Shown: positions 1 to 12,621 of the stretch, in pieces
How the letters are laid out: every line of letters begins with the position of its first letter
Position numbering within the stretch: the first letter of the stretch is position 1
Source of the DNA: Isoetes taiwanensis
Taxonomy: Eukaryota; Streptophyta; Lycopodiopsida; Isoetales; Isoetaceae
DNA length: 64,000 nucleotides
Assembly: GCA_021234155.1 (NCBI GenBank)
Contig: JAJEKV010000017.1
Location: 1,543,467 to 1,607,466 of the forward strand
Reading direction: 5' to 3'
Position numbers and translations under genes: made by a program
The notes under the pieces: model-generated
What the model saw: the letters and a program-made list of their open reading frames with translations, nothing else
Databases searched by the model: none
Told to the model about the DNA's origin: nothing

Positions 1-1344
1 GATTAAAAGTTACAAACCATGATATCATACATGATCTTCCTCGAATCTGCCCCCGAAAGAAAGACTCAAAATTTGTAATTTATTTTTATCCAACATGAAT
101 TACCCGAATTACACAAGATTTGATAACCCGTGAGTTATATGAGATGCAAGTAGAAATCTTGCGCAGAATAGATAAGTAGATAGAAAACTTCCGTTTTAGC
201 AAAGAAAGCATCCAATGAAAGCAATGAGTCGCCAACATCAAGAATAATCAGTCCATAGATCTAAAATCACGAATACAGTTTTAACCTTGAATGGAAGGCA
301 TGACATGAAGAACGTAGGTGGCGAATGCAAGGGGAAAATAAGTCACCACAATAGGGAGGCCCAATAGATATCATGACAGTAAGATTGCAGGTGGCGAATG
401 CAATCCATAGATGTCGGAACGAACTAAGGTGACAGCAAGAGGGTCAATGAAGCGCAGAAACAATATTCGAATAAATACGGATGGGAAAGGTAAGAACACG
501 AATAAAATTACGAGGGCCCATACTCGACAGACACCTGGAGTGAAAAGTCCAAGATGCTTTGACGAGGTACGTAGAAAGGTACACCCGAAAGAGAATAGGC
601 AAATAATACACTTAAATGAGTAAAAGGCGGATGGAACAAGATACGGGACAGAGAGGCTCAGCCTCCGCCATGCACCAGGATAGTGAGGGACCATCATAAA
701 CTCGAACCCTCATGACCAGAGTGAACATGGTCAACAGGGAACGCATGCTAATAGAAAGGATACAACACAATTGTACTATCGTCAAAAAGGAGACTAGACT
801 ACACTACGAGGGGTATAACTCCCGTCGTAGACCAGTATAGCGAGGGCTCGACTCTTCAACTAGTACCGGATCACCAAAATGACAAAAATAACGATAAATA
901 AAAATAATAAATAAAGAATCTTAGTAGTCAACTACCGTAAATTAGATTGGTACGTAGAGGGTCACCCCCTACAATCGCCAGAAACGGTAAGGTAAAACCT
1001 ACCGTCCTTATTCTCAAAACAAGCTGAAATATACTAAATACCCGACTACATAACAGCAGACGAGATCCGAAACAGCAGATCGAATAATACATAGAGGTGG
1101 GCAGAATAGTCATGACTAATTCAAATTCAAATTCCGCATTATGGGTGTTTCAAATAAGGTACCGTTTGGGAGGCGGAATGTATTGTATGGAGGAGATGCA
1201 AGATGACCCAAAGAGAAAAGCTCTATCACGCGATCGGTCGGACCAATGAAAATCTGCACACCACAGGATCGATGGCGGATCACACCAGTCTCGGCCAACA
1301 GAAGAGGGGGGATACGCCAAGAGCACCAGTGAGCCCTAGCCCAG
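1..1344. other. No gene recognised; probable LINE-A 5' leader
   Basis: I see no convincing protein here. Several short open frames exist on both strands, but they overlap and show no known motif. Because the LINE-A ORF1 coiled coil starts at 1345, the right-hand part may be the LINE 5' untranslated region. The 5' end of that element could not be placed. Confidence 0.3.
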
Positions 1345-2008
1345 ATGAATAAGCAGCTCGAAGCCAGAATCCCAAGCATGGATGCACTCAATACGCTGGC
1401 AGAAACGGCCAATCATAACAAGATAGCCATATCTAGTATGGATATAAGGATACAAGGGGTCGAGAAGACGAGCGAGGAGATGCAACGGAGGATAAACGAA
1501 ATCGAAGAAGAGAAGGCTAAGGTTATGCAGAAGTTGGTTGATTTAAAAAAGGTGAATGTTGAGTAGATGCATGGCAATCCTTTGATAGAATAAAGCCACA
1601 CATCATAGAACTTGAAGAACAGAATAGGATTAAACATGACATTAGGCTGATAGGGGTAGCAGAGAAACCTAACGAAGACACGTATCGAGTTACTGCAGAG
1701 ATAATAGAGGCAGTTTTCAAAGAGCACCGAACCATAATCGTCAAAGCAGTGCGCCCGGGCCAATGGAGGGGATGGGCAAGGCACATAAATCGACACTTCC
1801 GAGACATGGCAGCCAAGGAACGGATACTGCGCATGGGAACCAGATTAAGGAATGTGATCAAGGTGCAAGAAGCACTAACAGTCATGAACGTCAGGGGCTA
1901 CACAGAGAATTGGCCAGAGCCAAGAAATTGAATCAGGCAGGGATACACGCGGGAGTCAGAAATGGGAAAGTGTACATGCACAAACGGATCAAAGACCACC
2001 ATATCTAG
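1345..2008 (+). pseudogene. LINE-A ORF1 (RNA-binding protein), frameshifted
   Basis: Remnant of a non-LTR retrotransposon ORF1, the RNA-binding nucleic-acid chaperone. The first 74 codons (1345-1566) form a heptad-rich Glu/Lys coiled coil. The next frame (about 1603-1790) reads IELEEQNRIKHDIRLIGVAE, resembling the start of the RRM-like domain of L1-type ORF1 proteins. A third frame (about 1763-2008) reads QAGIHAGVRNGKVYMHKRIK, a typical C-terminal segment. At least two frameshifts break it. The LINE endonuclease begins about 300 bases downstream on the same strand, which supports the assignment. Some frameshifts may be consensus errors. Confidence 0.65.
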
Positions 2009-2299
2009 GATAAGAACAGTAACGGGAGAGGCCGGATGCCATAAGGTCAAAAGGGTCGGGAGGGGGAGGGGGGACACCAATCCCCGACAACGACGACATA
2101 CGGGGCGGATGGGGAGCATCGATGGAGAGCTCGTGGTGATGCAGACCTTGTACGGAGGAGGAAGCGTAAATGGGTCGGCGAGGATCATCTGCACCAAAAC
2201 AACCAGGTGGGTCCAGCCTCGATCACAAAAACCAGGGGGCGACCAAGAAGGGCAACCAACGGTCCGGAACATACAGAGAACCAGAAGGAACATCCCCAA

Positions 2300-2600
2300 G
2301 GGAAAAGACGCTGACCATATGGTACTGGAATTGCACAGAGTGCCCCATAAGATGATGGAGAAAGGCTCGAGAAAGCCCATAACTGCGATATAACATGTCT
2401 GGTAGAGACATGGAAACACAATATCAAGCGACTGCCAAAGGAAGAAGGGTACCAACTATTCACATGTTGGAAAGATAGAGACTTTAAGATAGGGAGAGGA
2501 AGCGCAGGCCTAGCTTGCTATGTTAAAGAGAGTGTAGCCAACAATGCATGTATTTTTCGAATATCAATAAAAGATATATGACGTTAAGCATACAATTGCA
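2300..2600 (+). pseudogene. LINE-A ORF2, endonuclease N-terminal part
   Basis: Start of the apurinic-like (EEP fold) endonuclease of LINE ORF2, which nicks target DNA for target-primed reverse transcription. The read-through contains LTIWYWNCTE, then (after a frameshift) ITCLVETWKHNIKRL with the catalytic-type Glu in the ETW motif, then IGRGSAGLACYVKES. The coding sequence stops in an A-tract at 2600-2616, where the tandem array begins. It resumes at 10525 with the next endonuclease motifs, so this is one element split by an insertion. It is inactive as it stands. Confidence 0.7.
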
Positions 2601-2616
2601 AAAAAAAAAAAAAAAA

Positions 2617-5600
2617 CCAGTTTAACTAGTAAACCTAGACCCGGACATCCGCCTTTCGGTCAATCCCTTGGCGTAGATTATCATCCTACTACCAAAGATG
2701 AGCATTTCTCGGCATAGTATCCTTTTACCCATTTTTTACTTGTTCATTCCTGTAGTTTTCAAATCCAATATAGCATTTTTTTTTCATCCATAAAGGAACA
2801 AAGAGAATAAAAGTACTTTTCTTATCATTAATGTCTTGTCAATATTTAAGCATTTCAGCACGTATTGATCATAAATCATTGCAAGAAGTATTTATCCAGT
2901 AAGCATCATATTGTTCCAATATCTGGAGACTAAAATAACAGATAGTCTTTTAATTACAATTTTGATCTTTCCTAGTCACAGACTATTGCTAGAAAGCAAA
3001 GCTAAAATGATAATATTCTAAAAAAAAAAAACCGTTTATGTGATGTCTTTGTCAATGTGAACTTCTTATTGACAAGCTTCAGCAAAAAAGTGAGCAAGAT
3101 CTCCATCATTCTTCCAGCCAAATCCAACTACAAAAGCAAAGGGAACAATGGGAAGAAAATCCCGCACTACAGAAATAATCAAGACTCACGCTAGCGGCGT
3201 GAAAATCCGTGATCGGGCAAGGGCCAAAAGGTACATTGGGATTTTCAGTTCATCACTGATTACCCATTGTGCCTTTTGCCCTGAGTTAGAATTAGCAAAA
3301 GAAATGAAAGGAGAATACATTAGCAACTGCCATTATCCATGTGTATGCATTATGTAATAATACCCTCTGTAAACTTGCTAAAATCAATATTATTCCTTTG
3401 CTAATGTCAATAATGCAAAGATCCTAACCGTTACATGCACCAACCGGGTCCCGAAGTTCTCTTGATGTTCAAGTTTTCAGACTTCCAACCATATACTAGA
3501 ATGTGTAAAGTCATTGGTCCTTCAAGAGGTTAAAAGCTTTGCCCCTTGTGATAATACTGAGATGAGCACTCTATATCCAATGTTAAAGAGATCAACAATT
3601 TTACAATCGCCTATCTTTTAAGCTCCAACACCATCCGAGCCCATCAATATATACACAACCTTGTTCTAAGAACCCTTAGAACATTGACCATAACTAGTGT
3701 AGTAGGCATACCATTTAATCAATAAGCTATTTATGCAACTAAAATACTTGGATTTAAAAAACTGAAAGCATTTAGCATCTCTCAAAATTCCGAACGAAAC
3801 CGCACTACATTTTTATAGAGCTTTTCACATAAAGGTCTGTTAACCCCAATATATATATATTCAGAGATGCAAATTCCAAAACAAGGTAAATTGCAAAGCG
3901 ATATGCTTATCGAGATGGTAGAAGAACAACAAAAATTGTCTTTCTTATGTACAAAACCTGTTCATATGTGGCTCCTTATTTTTGGAAGCTCCATCGTTTG
4001 AGTCGAAGTTTGATATCAACATAAAACCTCTCGCTACAACCGGATGTACCATTTCAGCCTCTTTCAAGTGTCTTCTGATCACAAAGCATAACATTTTTGT
4101 ATGTACACAAAGAGGGCTAGTGGCAAATATATGAATAATATTTTGCAAGAATCTCTTTGAAGCAAAACCCGACAATGGATTTGAAGAGAAAGTAATAGTC
4201 TTAAGATCGATACAATAGCAACTCTAGACTTCCAAAATATAATCGGGTCGTGAGTATAATCTTAGATCTGCATTCGCCATCATTCGCCATCATTGCATCT
4301 CTTAGAACATAATCATAAAGTAATGCTATCAAGCGGGCTTTAGGGTATCGGGCATACACCTATTGCTTCGCTCCATAGTCATAACATTTGGATGCCCTAT
4401 TTTAAAAATAATAATAAAAAGAAACCCTTTTCTCCTTATTATAAGAGAAACGGTTGGAGAGTCCATACTAAAAAATTAAAATGCTAATATGCCAATACAA
4501 CATACCTTATGGTAATCGTAAGATAGAAGATCCACGTTTTACAAAGCCCATGGGAACTCTCATAAGAACAATATGCCATGGTAAAAGTTACATGCATTAT
4601 TTGCATGTTGACCTCCACATGTCCAACATGCATTTAAATCCAATGCATGCAAATATTTAAACATCTAAAAGCTTTATCATTCATTTCCATGTCAAAAAAT
4701 AACACGTGGGCCGTGGCCCTTGAATTACCCAAAGATGAACTTGCACTGCAAGATAATTAACTTAATGGATATCTTATAGTCAAAGGTAATTAGCTGATTG
4801 AGTATACTCAATGCCAATCTCAATTTCTCAGCTACAAAGCTAGCAAAATTGCTATAATTGCAATAAAAAAAACCCTACCACCTACCGTGGAATGAGGGTA
4901 AACACACCTTGATAGTATCAATCTGTGACCATGGGGAGAGCTAACCCCCACTGCCACAGCAGGGGTTAAGCCTCATCCCATAATTTAAAGCTTAAGACAA
5001 TGTAGACTTAAAACATACCTTAATTGAATTTTCAGATATTGCGTGCTGTCGTGTTGACAAATTTGTATAGCCAACTGGCTGCCAACTGGCATAAGTATAG
5101 TAGGCCTAGTGGCCAACACTATCTTTGTTTGCTCTTGCAAGTTATTGCAGTGAAATTATGCTACTCCATGTTGGAGGCATAATCTCAGATTCTCATCTTT
5201 ACGTGTATCTTGTATGTGGCATGGATGCATACTCGTCCTCTACATGATATGCATCCTGCATAACATAACAAAAATGTAATTTTGTAAATCAATACTTACA
5301 TCAATATTTTGTCAACAATAAATATCAAAGCATTCAGCCATATACTTTACTTTTCCTAAGTTGCGGCTTAGGACAACATAAGTGCTCATGCAACTAGCCA
5401 ATAGGTAGAGGACAACACCAGATATCTCCAGTGTGATGAAGTATCTAAAAAAAACCCAGCCTGAACTAGTAAACCTAGACCAGACATGATCCGCCTTCTG
5501 GTCAATCCCTTGGCAGTATTATCCTACTACCAGTATGAGCATTTCTGGCATAGTATCCTTTTACCCATTTTTACTTGTTCATTCCTGTAGTTTCAGCCAA

Positions 5601-8600
5601 TATAGCATTTTTTTCATCCATAAAGGAACAGTCAAAAATTAAAGTACTTTTCTTATCATTAATGTCTTGTCAATATTTAAGCATTTCAGCACGTATTGAT
5701 CATAAATCATTGCAAGAAGTATTTATCCAGTAAGCATCATATTGTTCCAATATCTGGAGACTAAAATAACAGATAGTCTTTTAATTACAATTTTGATCTT
5801 TCCTAGTCACAGACTATTGCTAGAAAGCAAAGCTAAAATGATAATATTCTAAAAAAAACCATTTATGTGATGTCTTTGTCAATGTGAACTTCTTATTGAC
5901 AAGCTTCAGCAAAAAAGTGAGCAAGATCTCCATCATTCTTCCAGCCAAATCCAACTACAAAAGCAAAGGGAACAATGGGAAGAAAATCCCGTACCTGCAG
6001 CCAATCAGTACCCTGTTAGCGTGAAAACGGTATCAGGGCAAGGGCCAAAAGGTACATTGGGATTTTCAGTTCATCACTGATTACCCATTGTGCCTTTTGC
6101 CCTGAGTTAGAATTAGCAAAAGAAATGAAAGGAGAATACATTAGCAACTGCCATTATCCATGTGTATGCATTATGTAATAATACCCTCTGTAAACTTGCT
6201 AAAATCAATATTATTCCTTTGCTAATGTCAATAATGCAAAGATCCTGCTGTTACAGACCAACCGGTCTGAAGTTCTACTGATGTTCAAGTTTTCAGACTT
6301 CCAACCATATACTAGAATGTGTAAAGTCATTGGTCCTTCAAGAGGTTAAAAGCTTTGCCCCTTGTGATAATACTGAGATGAGCACTCTATATCCAATGTT
6401 AACGAGATCAACAATTTTACACTGCCTATCTTTTAAGCTCCAACACCATCTGAGCCCATCAATATATACACAACCTGTTCTAAGAACCCTTAGAACATTG
6501 ACCATAACTAGTGTAGTAGGCATAACAGATTTAATCTGTAAGCTATTTATGCAACTAAAATACTGATTTAAAAATCTGAGCATTTAGCATCTCTGCAAAT
6601 TCTGAACCAGAAACTGCACTACATTTTTATAGAGCTTTTCACATAAAGGTCTGTTAACCCCAATATATATATTCAGAGATGCAAATTCCAAAACAAGGTA
6701 AATTGCAAAGCGCATATGCTTATCAGAGATGGTAGAAGAACAACAAAAATTGTCTTTCTTATGTACAAAACCTGTTCATATGTGGCTCCTTATTTTTGGA
6801 AGCTCCATCGTTTGAGTCGAGTTTGATATCAACATAAAACCTCTGCTACAACCAGATGTACCATTTCAGCCTCTTTCAAGTGTCTTCTGATCACAAAGCA
6901 TAACATTTTTGTCTGTACACAAAGAGGGCCAGTGGCAAATATATGAATAATATTTTGCAAGAATCTCTGCCCAGGCAAACCCGACAATGGATTTGAAGAG
7001 AAAGTAATAGTCTTAAGATCAGATACAATAGCAACTCTAGACTTCCAAAATATACTGGTCAGAGTATAATCTTAGATCTGCATTCGCCATCATTCGCCAT
7101 CATTGCATCTGCCGAACATAACTGCAGTGGCCGCTATCAAGCGGGCTTTAGGGTATCGGGCATACCTATTGCTTCGGGCTCCATAGTCATAACATTTGGA
7201 TGCCCTATTTTAAAAATAATAATAAAAAGAAACCCTTTTCTCCTTATTATAAGAGAAACGGTTGGAGAGTCCATACTAAAAAATTAAAATGCTAATATGC
7301 CAATACAACATACCTTATGGTAATCGTAAGATAGAAGATCCACGTTTTACAAAGCCCATGGGAACTCTCATAAGAACAATATGCCATGGTAAAAGTTACA
7401 TGCATTATTTGCATGTTGACCTCCACATGTCCAACATGCATTTAAATCCAATGCATGCAAATATTTAAACATCTAAAAGCTTTATCATTCATTTCCATGT
7501 CAAAAATAACACGGGGTCGTGGCCCCTTGAATTATCCAAAGATGAACTTGCACCGCAAGATAATTAACTTAATGGATATCTTATAGTCAAAGGTAATTAG
7601 CTGATTGAGTATACTCAATGCCAATCTCAATTTCTCGCCTACAAAGCTAGCAAAATTGCTATAATTGCAATAAAAAAAACCCTACCACCTCCCGTGGAAT
7701 GAGGGTAAACACACCTTGATAGTATCAATCTGTGACCATGGGGAGAGCTAACCCCCACTGCCACAGCAGGGGTTAAGCCTCATCCCATAATTTAAAGCTT
7801 AAGACAATGTAGACTTAAAACATACCTTAATTGAATTTTCAGATATTGCAGCAGCACTGTGCTGTCGTGTTGACAAATTTGTATAGCCAACTGGCTGCCA
7901 ACTGGCATAAGTATAGTAGGCCTAGTGGCCAACACTATCTTTGTTTGCTCTTGCAAGTTATTGCAAAGGAAATTATGCTACTCCATGTTGGAGGCATAAT
8001 CTCAGATTCTCATCTTTACGTGTATCCTGTATGTGGCATGGATGCATACTCGTCCTCTACATGATATGCATCCTGCATAACATAACAAAAATGTAATTTT
8101 GTAAATCAATACTTAGATCAATATTTTGTCAACAATAAATATCAAAGCATTCAGCCATATACTTTTACTTTTCCTAAGTTGCGCTTAGGACAACATAAGT
8201 GCTCATGCAACTAGCCAATAGGTAGAGGACAACACCGGATATCTCCAAAGTGATGAAGTATCTAAAAAACCCAAATGAACTAGTAAACCTAGACCCGGAC
8301 ATCCGCCTCGGTCAATCCTTGGCGATATTATCATCCTACTACCAAGATGAGCATTTCGGCATAGTATCCTTTTTACCCATTTTTACTTGTTCATTCCCCA
8401 GAGTTTCAGCCAATATAGCATTTTTTCATCCATAAAGGAACAAGAGAATAAAAGTACTTTTCTTATCATTAATGTCTTGTCAATATTTAAGCATTTCAGC
8501 ACGTATTGATCATAAATCATTGCAAGAAGTATTTATCCAGTAAGCATCATATTGTTCCAATATCTGGAGACTAAAATAACAGATAGTCTTTTAATTACAA

Positions 8601-10502
8601 TTTTGATCTTTCCTAGTCACGTGACTATTGCTAGAAAGCAAAGCTAAAATGATAATATTCTAAAAACGCTTTATGTGATGTCTTTGTCAATGTGAACTTC
8701 TTATTGACAAGCTTCAAAGAAAAAAGTGAGCAAGATCTCCATCATTCTTCCAGCCAAATCCAACTACAAAAGCAAAGGGAACAATGGGAAGAAAATCCCA
8801 GACTGCAGAAATCAAGACTCTCGTTAGCGTGAAAACCAGATCAGCAAGGGCCAAAAGGTACATTGGGATTTTCAGTTCATCACCGGATTACCCATTGTGC
8901 CTTTTGCCCCGAAAGTTAGAATTAGTAAAAGAAATGAAAGGAGAATACATTAGCAACCGCCATTATCCATGTGTATGCATTATGTAATAATACCCTCCTC
9001 AGAAACTTGCTAAAATCAATATTATTCCTTTGCTAATGTCAATAATGCAAAGATCCCCGGCTGCTACTGCACACCAACCGGTCCTCAAGTTCTACTCGAT
9101 GTTCAAGTTTTCGGACTTCCAACCATATACTAGAATGTGTAAAGTCATTGGTCCTTCAAGAGGTTAAAAGCTTTGCCCCTTGTGATAATAATAATTGAGA
9201 TGAGCACTCTATATCCAATGTTAACGAGATCAGCAATTTTACAATTTTATCTTTTAAGCTCCAACACCATCCGAGCCCATCAATATATACACAACCCTGT
9301 TCTAAGAACCCTTAGAACATTGACCATAACTAGTGTAGTAGGCATAACAGATTTAATCTGTAAGCTATTTATGCAACTAAAATACCGATTTAAAAATCGA
9401 GCATTTAGCATCTCTGCAAATTCTCAACCGTGAACCGTGCACTACATTTTTATAGAGCTTTTCACATAAAGGTCTGTTAACCCCAATATATATATTCGGA
9501 GATGCAAATTCCAAAACAAGGTAAATTGCAAAGCCCATATGCTTATCGAGAGATGGTAGAAGAACAACAAAATTGTCTTTCTTATGTACAAAACCCGCTC
9601 ATATGTGGCTCCTTATTTTGGAAGCTCCATCGCTTGAGTCGAGTTTGATATCAACATAAAACCTCTCTGCTACAAATCAGATGTACCATTTCAGCCTCTT
9701 TTCAAGTGTCTTCGATCACAAAGCATAACATTTTTGTCTGCAGACACAAAAAGGGCCAAAGGGCAAATATATGAATAATATTTTGCAAGAATCTCTGCCC
9801 GGCAAACCCGACAATGGATTTGAAGAGAAAGTAATAGTCTTAAGATCAGATACAATAGCAACTCTAGACTTCCAAAATATACCGGGTCCGAGTATAATCT
9901 TAGATCTGCGATTCGCCATCATTCGCCATCATTGCATCTGCCAAACATAATCTGCAGTGGGCGCTATCAAGCGGCTTTAGGGTATCGAGGCATACCTATT
10001 GCTTCGGCTCCATAGTCATAACATTTGGATGCCCTATTTTAAAAATAATAATAAAAAGAAACCCTTTTCTCCTTATTATAAGAGAAACGGTTGGAGAGTC
10101 CATACTAAAAAAAATAAAATGCTAATATGCCAATACAACATACCTTATGGTAATCGTAAGATAGAAGATCCACGTTTTACAAAGCCCATGGGAACTCTCA
10201 TAAGAACAATATGCCATGGTAAAAGTTACATGCATTATTTGCATGTTGACCTCCACATGTCCAACATGCATTTAAATCCAATGCATGCAAATATTTAAAC
10301 ATCTAAAAGCTTTATCATTCATTTCCATGTCAAAAAATAACACGTGGGCCGTGGCCCTTGAATTACCCAAAGATGAACTTGCACTGCAAGATAATTAACT
10401 TAATGGATATCTTATAGTCAAAGGTAATTAGCTGATTGAGTATACTCAATGCCAATCTCAATTTCTCAGCTACAAAGCTAGCAAAATTGCTATAATTGCA
10501 AT
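2617..10502. repeat. Array of 2.8-kb direct tandem repeats (about 2.8 copies)
   Basis: Three head-to-tail copies start at 2617, 5455 and 8270, giving periods of 2838 and 2815 bases. Each begins just after an A-tract with a variant of AACTAGTAAACCTAGACC. The third copy ends at 10502 in an A-run, at the position corresponding to about 4862 in copy 1, so it lacks the last 585 bases of the unit. No copy has a long open frame. The unit is AT-rich and I recognise no gene, LTR or tRNA in it. The array sits inside the LINE-A endonuclease. Over long stretches the copies are almost identical, with differences concentrated at CAG/CTG sites. Confidence 0.93.
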
Positions 10503-10524
10503 AAAAAAAAAAAAAAAAAAAAAA

Positions 10525-10970
10525 GATTTAACCCTGATTATAGCATATTACCCGCCAACAGCGACAAACTGGAACTGTTGGACCTGGGGGAGAGTATGAT
10601 GAAATGGAAGGACCAAGGACCTATGATACTGATAGGAGACCTGAATGCCAGAACATGTCAGGAGCAGGCACAAATCACGAGCATAAACAAGGTAAATGGA
10701 CAGTGGGTATATACTGCGAGATCGCAGGATTGGAGAAGAAGTACAGAGGACAGGGCAGAGATCAATGCCTAAGGTGAGTTACTATTAGAGATACGCACAA
10801 CGACATGGTCATTATAGCCAACGGGGTACAGAAATGGCGTGGATCCGGGGAATTCACAAGTCAGAATACACATGGGAAAAGCACACTCGACTATGTGATA
10901 CTAAATGACCAAGCAACAACAGACATTCTTAGCTTTGTGCCAACGGAATACCCATCCAGTTAACGCTCAA
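10525..10970 (+). pseudogene. LINE-A ORF2, endonuclease C-terminal part
   Basis: Continuation of the LINE-A endonuclease after the array. In shifting frames it reads TLIIAYYPPTATN, then PMILIGDLNARTCQEQ (the GDxN-type catalytic motif), then NGVQKWRGSGEFTSQ and STLDYVILND (the S-x-LDYV motif that precedes the catalytic His). The coding order matches the part left at 2600. Several frameshifts and stops make it non-functional. Confidence 0.75.
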
Positions 10971-11016
10971 ACAGGACGAACAAGCACATGCAGATATACC
11001 AAGCGAGAAAAGGAGC

Positions 11017-11364
11017 ATGAAAGTGAGAATACACTTCCAGAGTAGACATGCAGAAACCTTCACACAAAATGTCAAACCAGAAATGGGAAAATGGGTGTGG
11101 GAGGAGCACGGGGTAGATGAGAATGCGAACATGCTTAACGACATAATGGTCAAGGTGGCAACAGATATCTTAGGAAAACGCAAAAGACCTGGGAAGAGCC
11201 ATGCTTTCAGGGCCTCAGTATGGTACGACGAGGAGTGTAGGGAACAGAAAAGGAGAGTCAGAGCTCACAAAGGCACGGAAACATACCAAACAGAAAGGAC
11301 GACATACCTAGGAATGCTTAAATCGATTGCGCGATTATTCCAGAGAGTCTATGCAAAGATTTAA
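11017..11364 (+). pseudogene. LINE-A ORF2, endonuclease to RT linker
   Basis: A 115-codon open stretch containing WYDEECREQKRRVRAHKG, the typical WFDxEC segment that follows the endonuclease of plant LINEs and precedes the reverse transcriptase. It lies between the endonuclease and an RT fragment in the correct order. Most of the RT N-terminal half (fingers and palm motifs before the GCPLSP-like segment) is absent between 11364 and 11388, so an internal deletion is likely. Confidence 0.65.
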
Positions 11365-11387
11365 CAGGAAAGGTAGGCGATAGATTG

Positions 11388-11612
11388 TGACACAGGAGTT
11401 AAACAGGGGTGCCTTCTGTCCCCGACACTATTCGGCATATACATAGATGCATTACAAGGTTTAATCGCAGAACAACAAGGGAATACGGACGCCCCCACAC
11501 TGGGGGACACCAGGGTACCTATTATGTTGTATGCTGATGACTTAAGCATGATGGCTACAAAGAATAAGGGTATGCATAGGCTACTAAGGCTTCTAGAGGC
11601 CTTATGCGAAAG
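11388..11612 (+). pseudogene. LINE-A reverse transcriptase fragment with YADD
   Basis: Encodes KQGCLLSPTLFGIYIDALQ followed by PIMLYADDLSMMA, the catalytic YADD box of non-LTR reverse transcriptase, then LLRLLEALCER. The sequence breaks at 11612 at the start of a GGAA microsatellite. The expected next residues (W-N-L-T-K-T-K) are found at 37629 on the same strand. LINE-A is therefore interrupted here by 26 kb of later insertions. Confidence 0.8.
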
Positions 11613-11640
11613 GAAGGAAGGAAGGAAGGAAGGAAGGAAG
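11609..11640. repeat. (GGAA)n microsatellite, probable LINE-B 3' tail
   Basis: About seven to eight perfect GGAA units. On the minus strand this is a (TTCC)n tract at the 3' terminus of LINE-B, exactly where LINE-A coding sequence is broken. I infer it is the simple-repeat tail left by LINE-B insertion rather than an independent microsatellite. Confidence 0.6.
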
Positions 11641-12621
11641 TATATTTTAACGTCCACGGAGACCAACTGGCCTATGAGACAGTTTTACAATATAGCAGAA
11701 AGTTTCCAAACACAAAATAAAACCACGTAAACCCCCGTACAATGTGTCTCTACCATCGATAAACCCCCGGTGGGGAGGAAAACCCTTGTAGTAGGCGTTG
11801 AGAGGCCCTATTTGGGCACTCAAATTCCCTGTGCTGTGAGGGACTCCCTGGCGGTGGAGACTTGCAGAATGTAGGACGCAAGACGTGCCACCATTGGCGA
11901 AGCCAGCAGTTGGTGAATTGCTATCTTAGAGCATCTGAGATCGGCATGAGCTGCTCGGATGTGTGCATATGCTGGGCATTCCTCAGAGCATGGGATTCAT
12001 CTTCTACTATCTGCATGTGACGACCGCATAATCTCTCATGCCGGGGATTCCCCGCCCCTCCATCCGCATTACCCGGGCCCGTCTCAATTCTGAGATGGTG
12101 GGACCCTCGCCCTTATTGCAGCTATAGCTCTTCATTTCTTGGTGGAAATGTGTGCCTTCGATAATGGGTGGGGGCCGTGTTCAAGCAACGGATTGACCTG
12201 TGTGTGGTAGTGCTCGCTTTGGGCTTTGCAAGAGTGGGCGATACCACGTAGAGGCAAAGAAAGCGCGATTCAAATGTACCTCCTGCTCTGCGATATCCGA
12301 CATATCCATAATGTGTTGATAGTCTATGGACCATCGTGGCGAACCATCCCCTACAATGCTCTTGCCATACTTTCTTCGGGGCGCTATGCCCTTGTGCCAA
12401 TAACAGAGTCTCGAGGAAGACGCCAGTGCATCCATTTAAATCCAACCTTATGGAAATACGCAAGGTGCTGCCAAGATAGCGTATCGCCGCAGGCCAAAAG
12501 CCGCCTCTCATACAAACAAAATTGATAAGGCACCGTCCTTGGACGCCTAGGTTGTATGTCGGGAAAGCCTTCTCGCACCCTCTCTAGCTTATCCCAAGTA
12601 CCCTTGCTAATCACGGCAAGC
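11641..12621 (-). pseudogene. LINE-B ORF2 thumb, C-terminus and 3' UTR
   Basis: On the minus strand this begins in frame with VISKGTWDKLERVREGF, then TVPYQFCLYERR and VGFKWMHWRLPRDSVIGTRA, the post-RT thumb and connection of a plant LINE ORF2. The rest, down to about 11641, is decayed C-terminus and 3' untranslated sequence. Joining it to the minus-strand sequence to the right of 14103 restores V-E-V-W-G-P-K-L-A-V-I-S-K, so the TIR element between them is an insertion. Confidence 0.7.

Noticed and set aside
371-697. Overlapping open frames on both strands (108 and 70 codons)
   Set aside because: No motif, mutually overlapping, and located in the probable LINE leader.
2617-10502. Tandem array as organellar DNA or a gene family
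   Set aside because: No organellar gene, tRNA or long open frame was recognised in the unit, and all open frames are short and broken differently in each copy.
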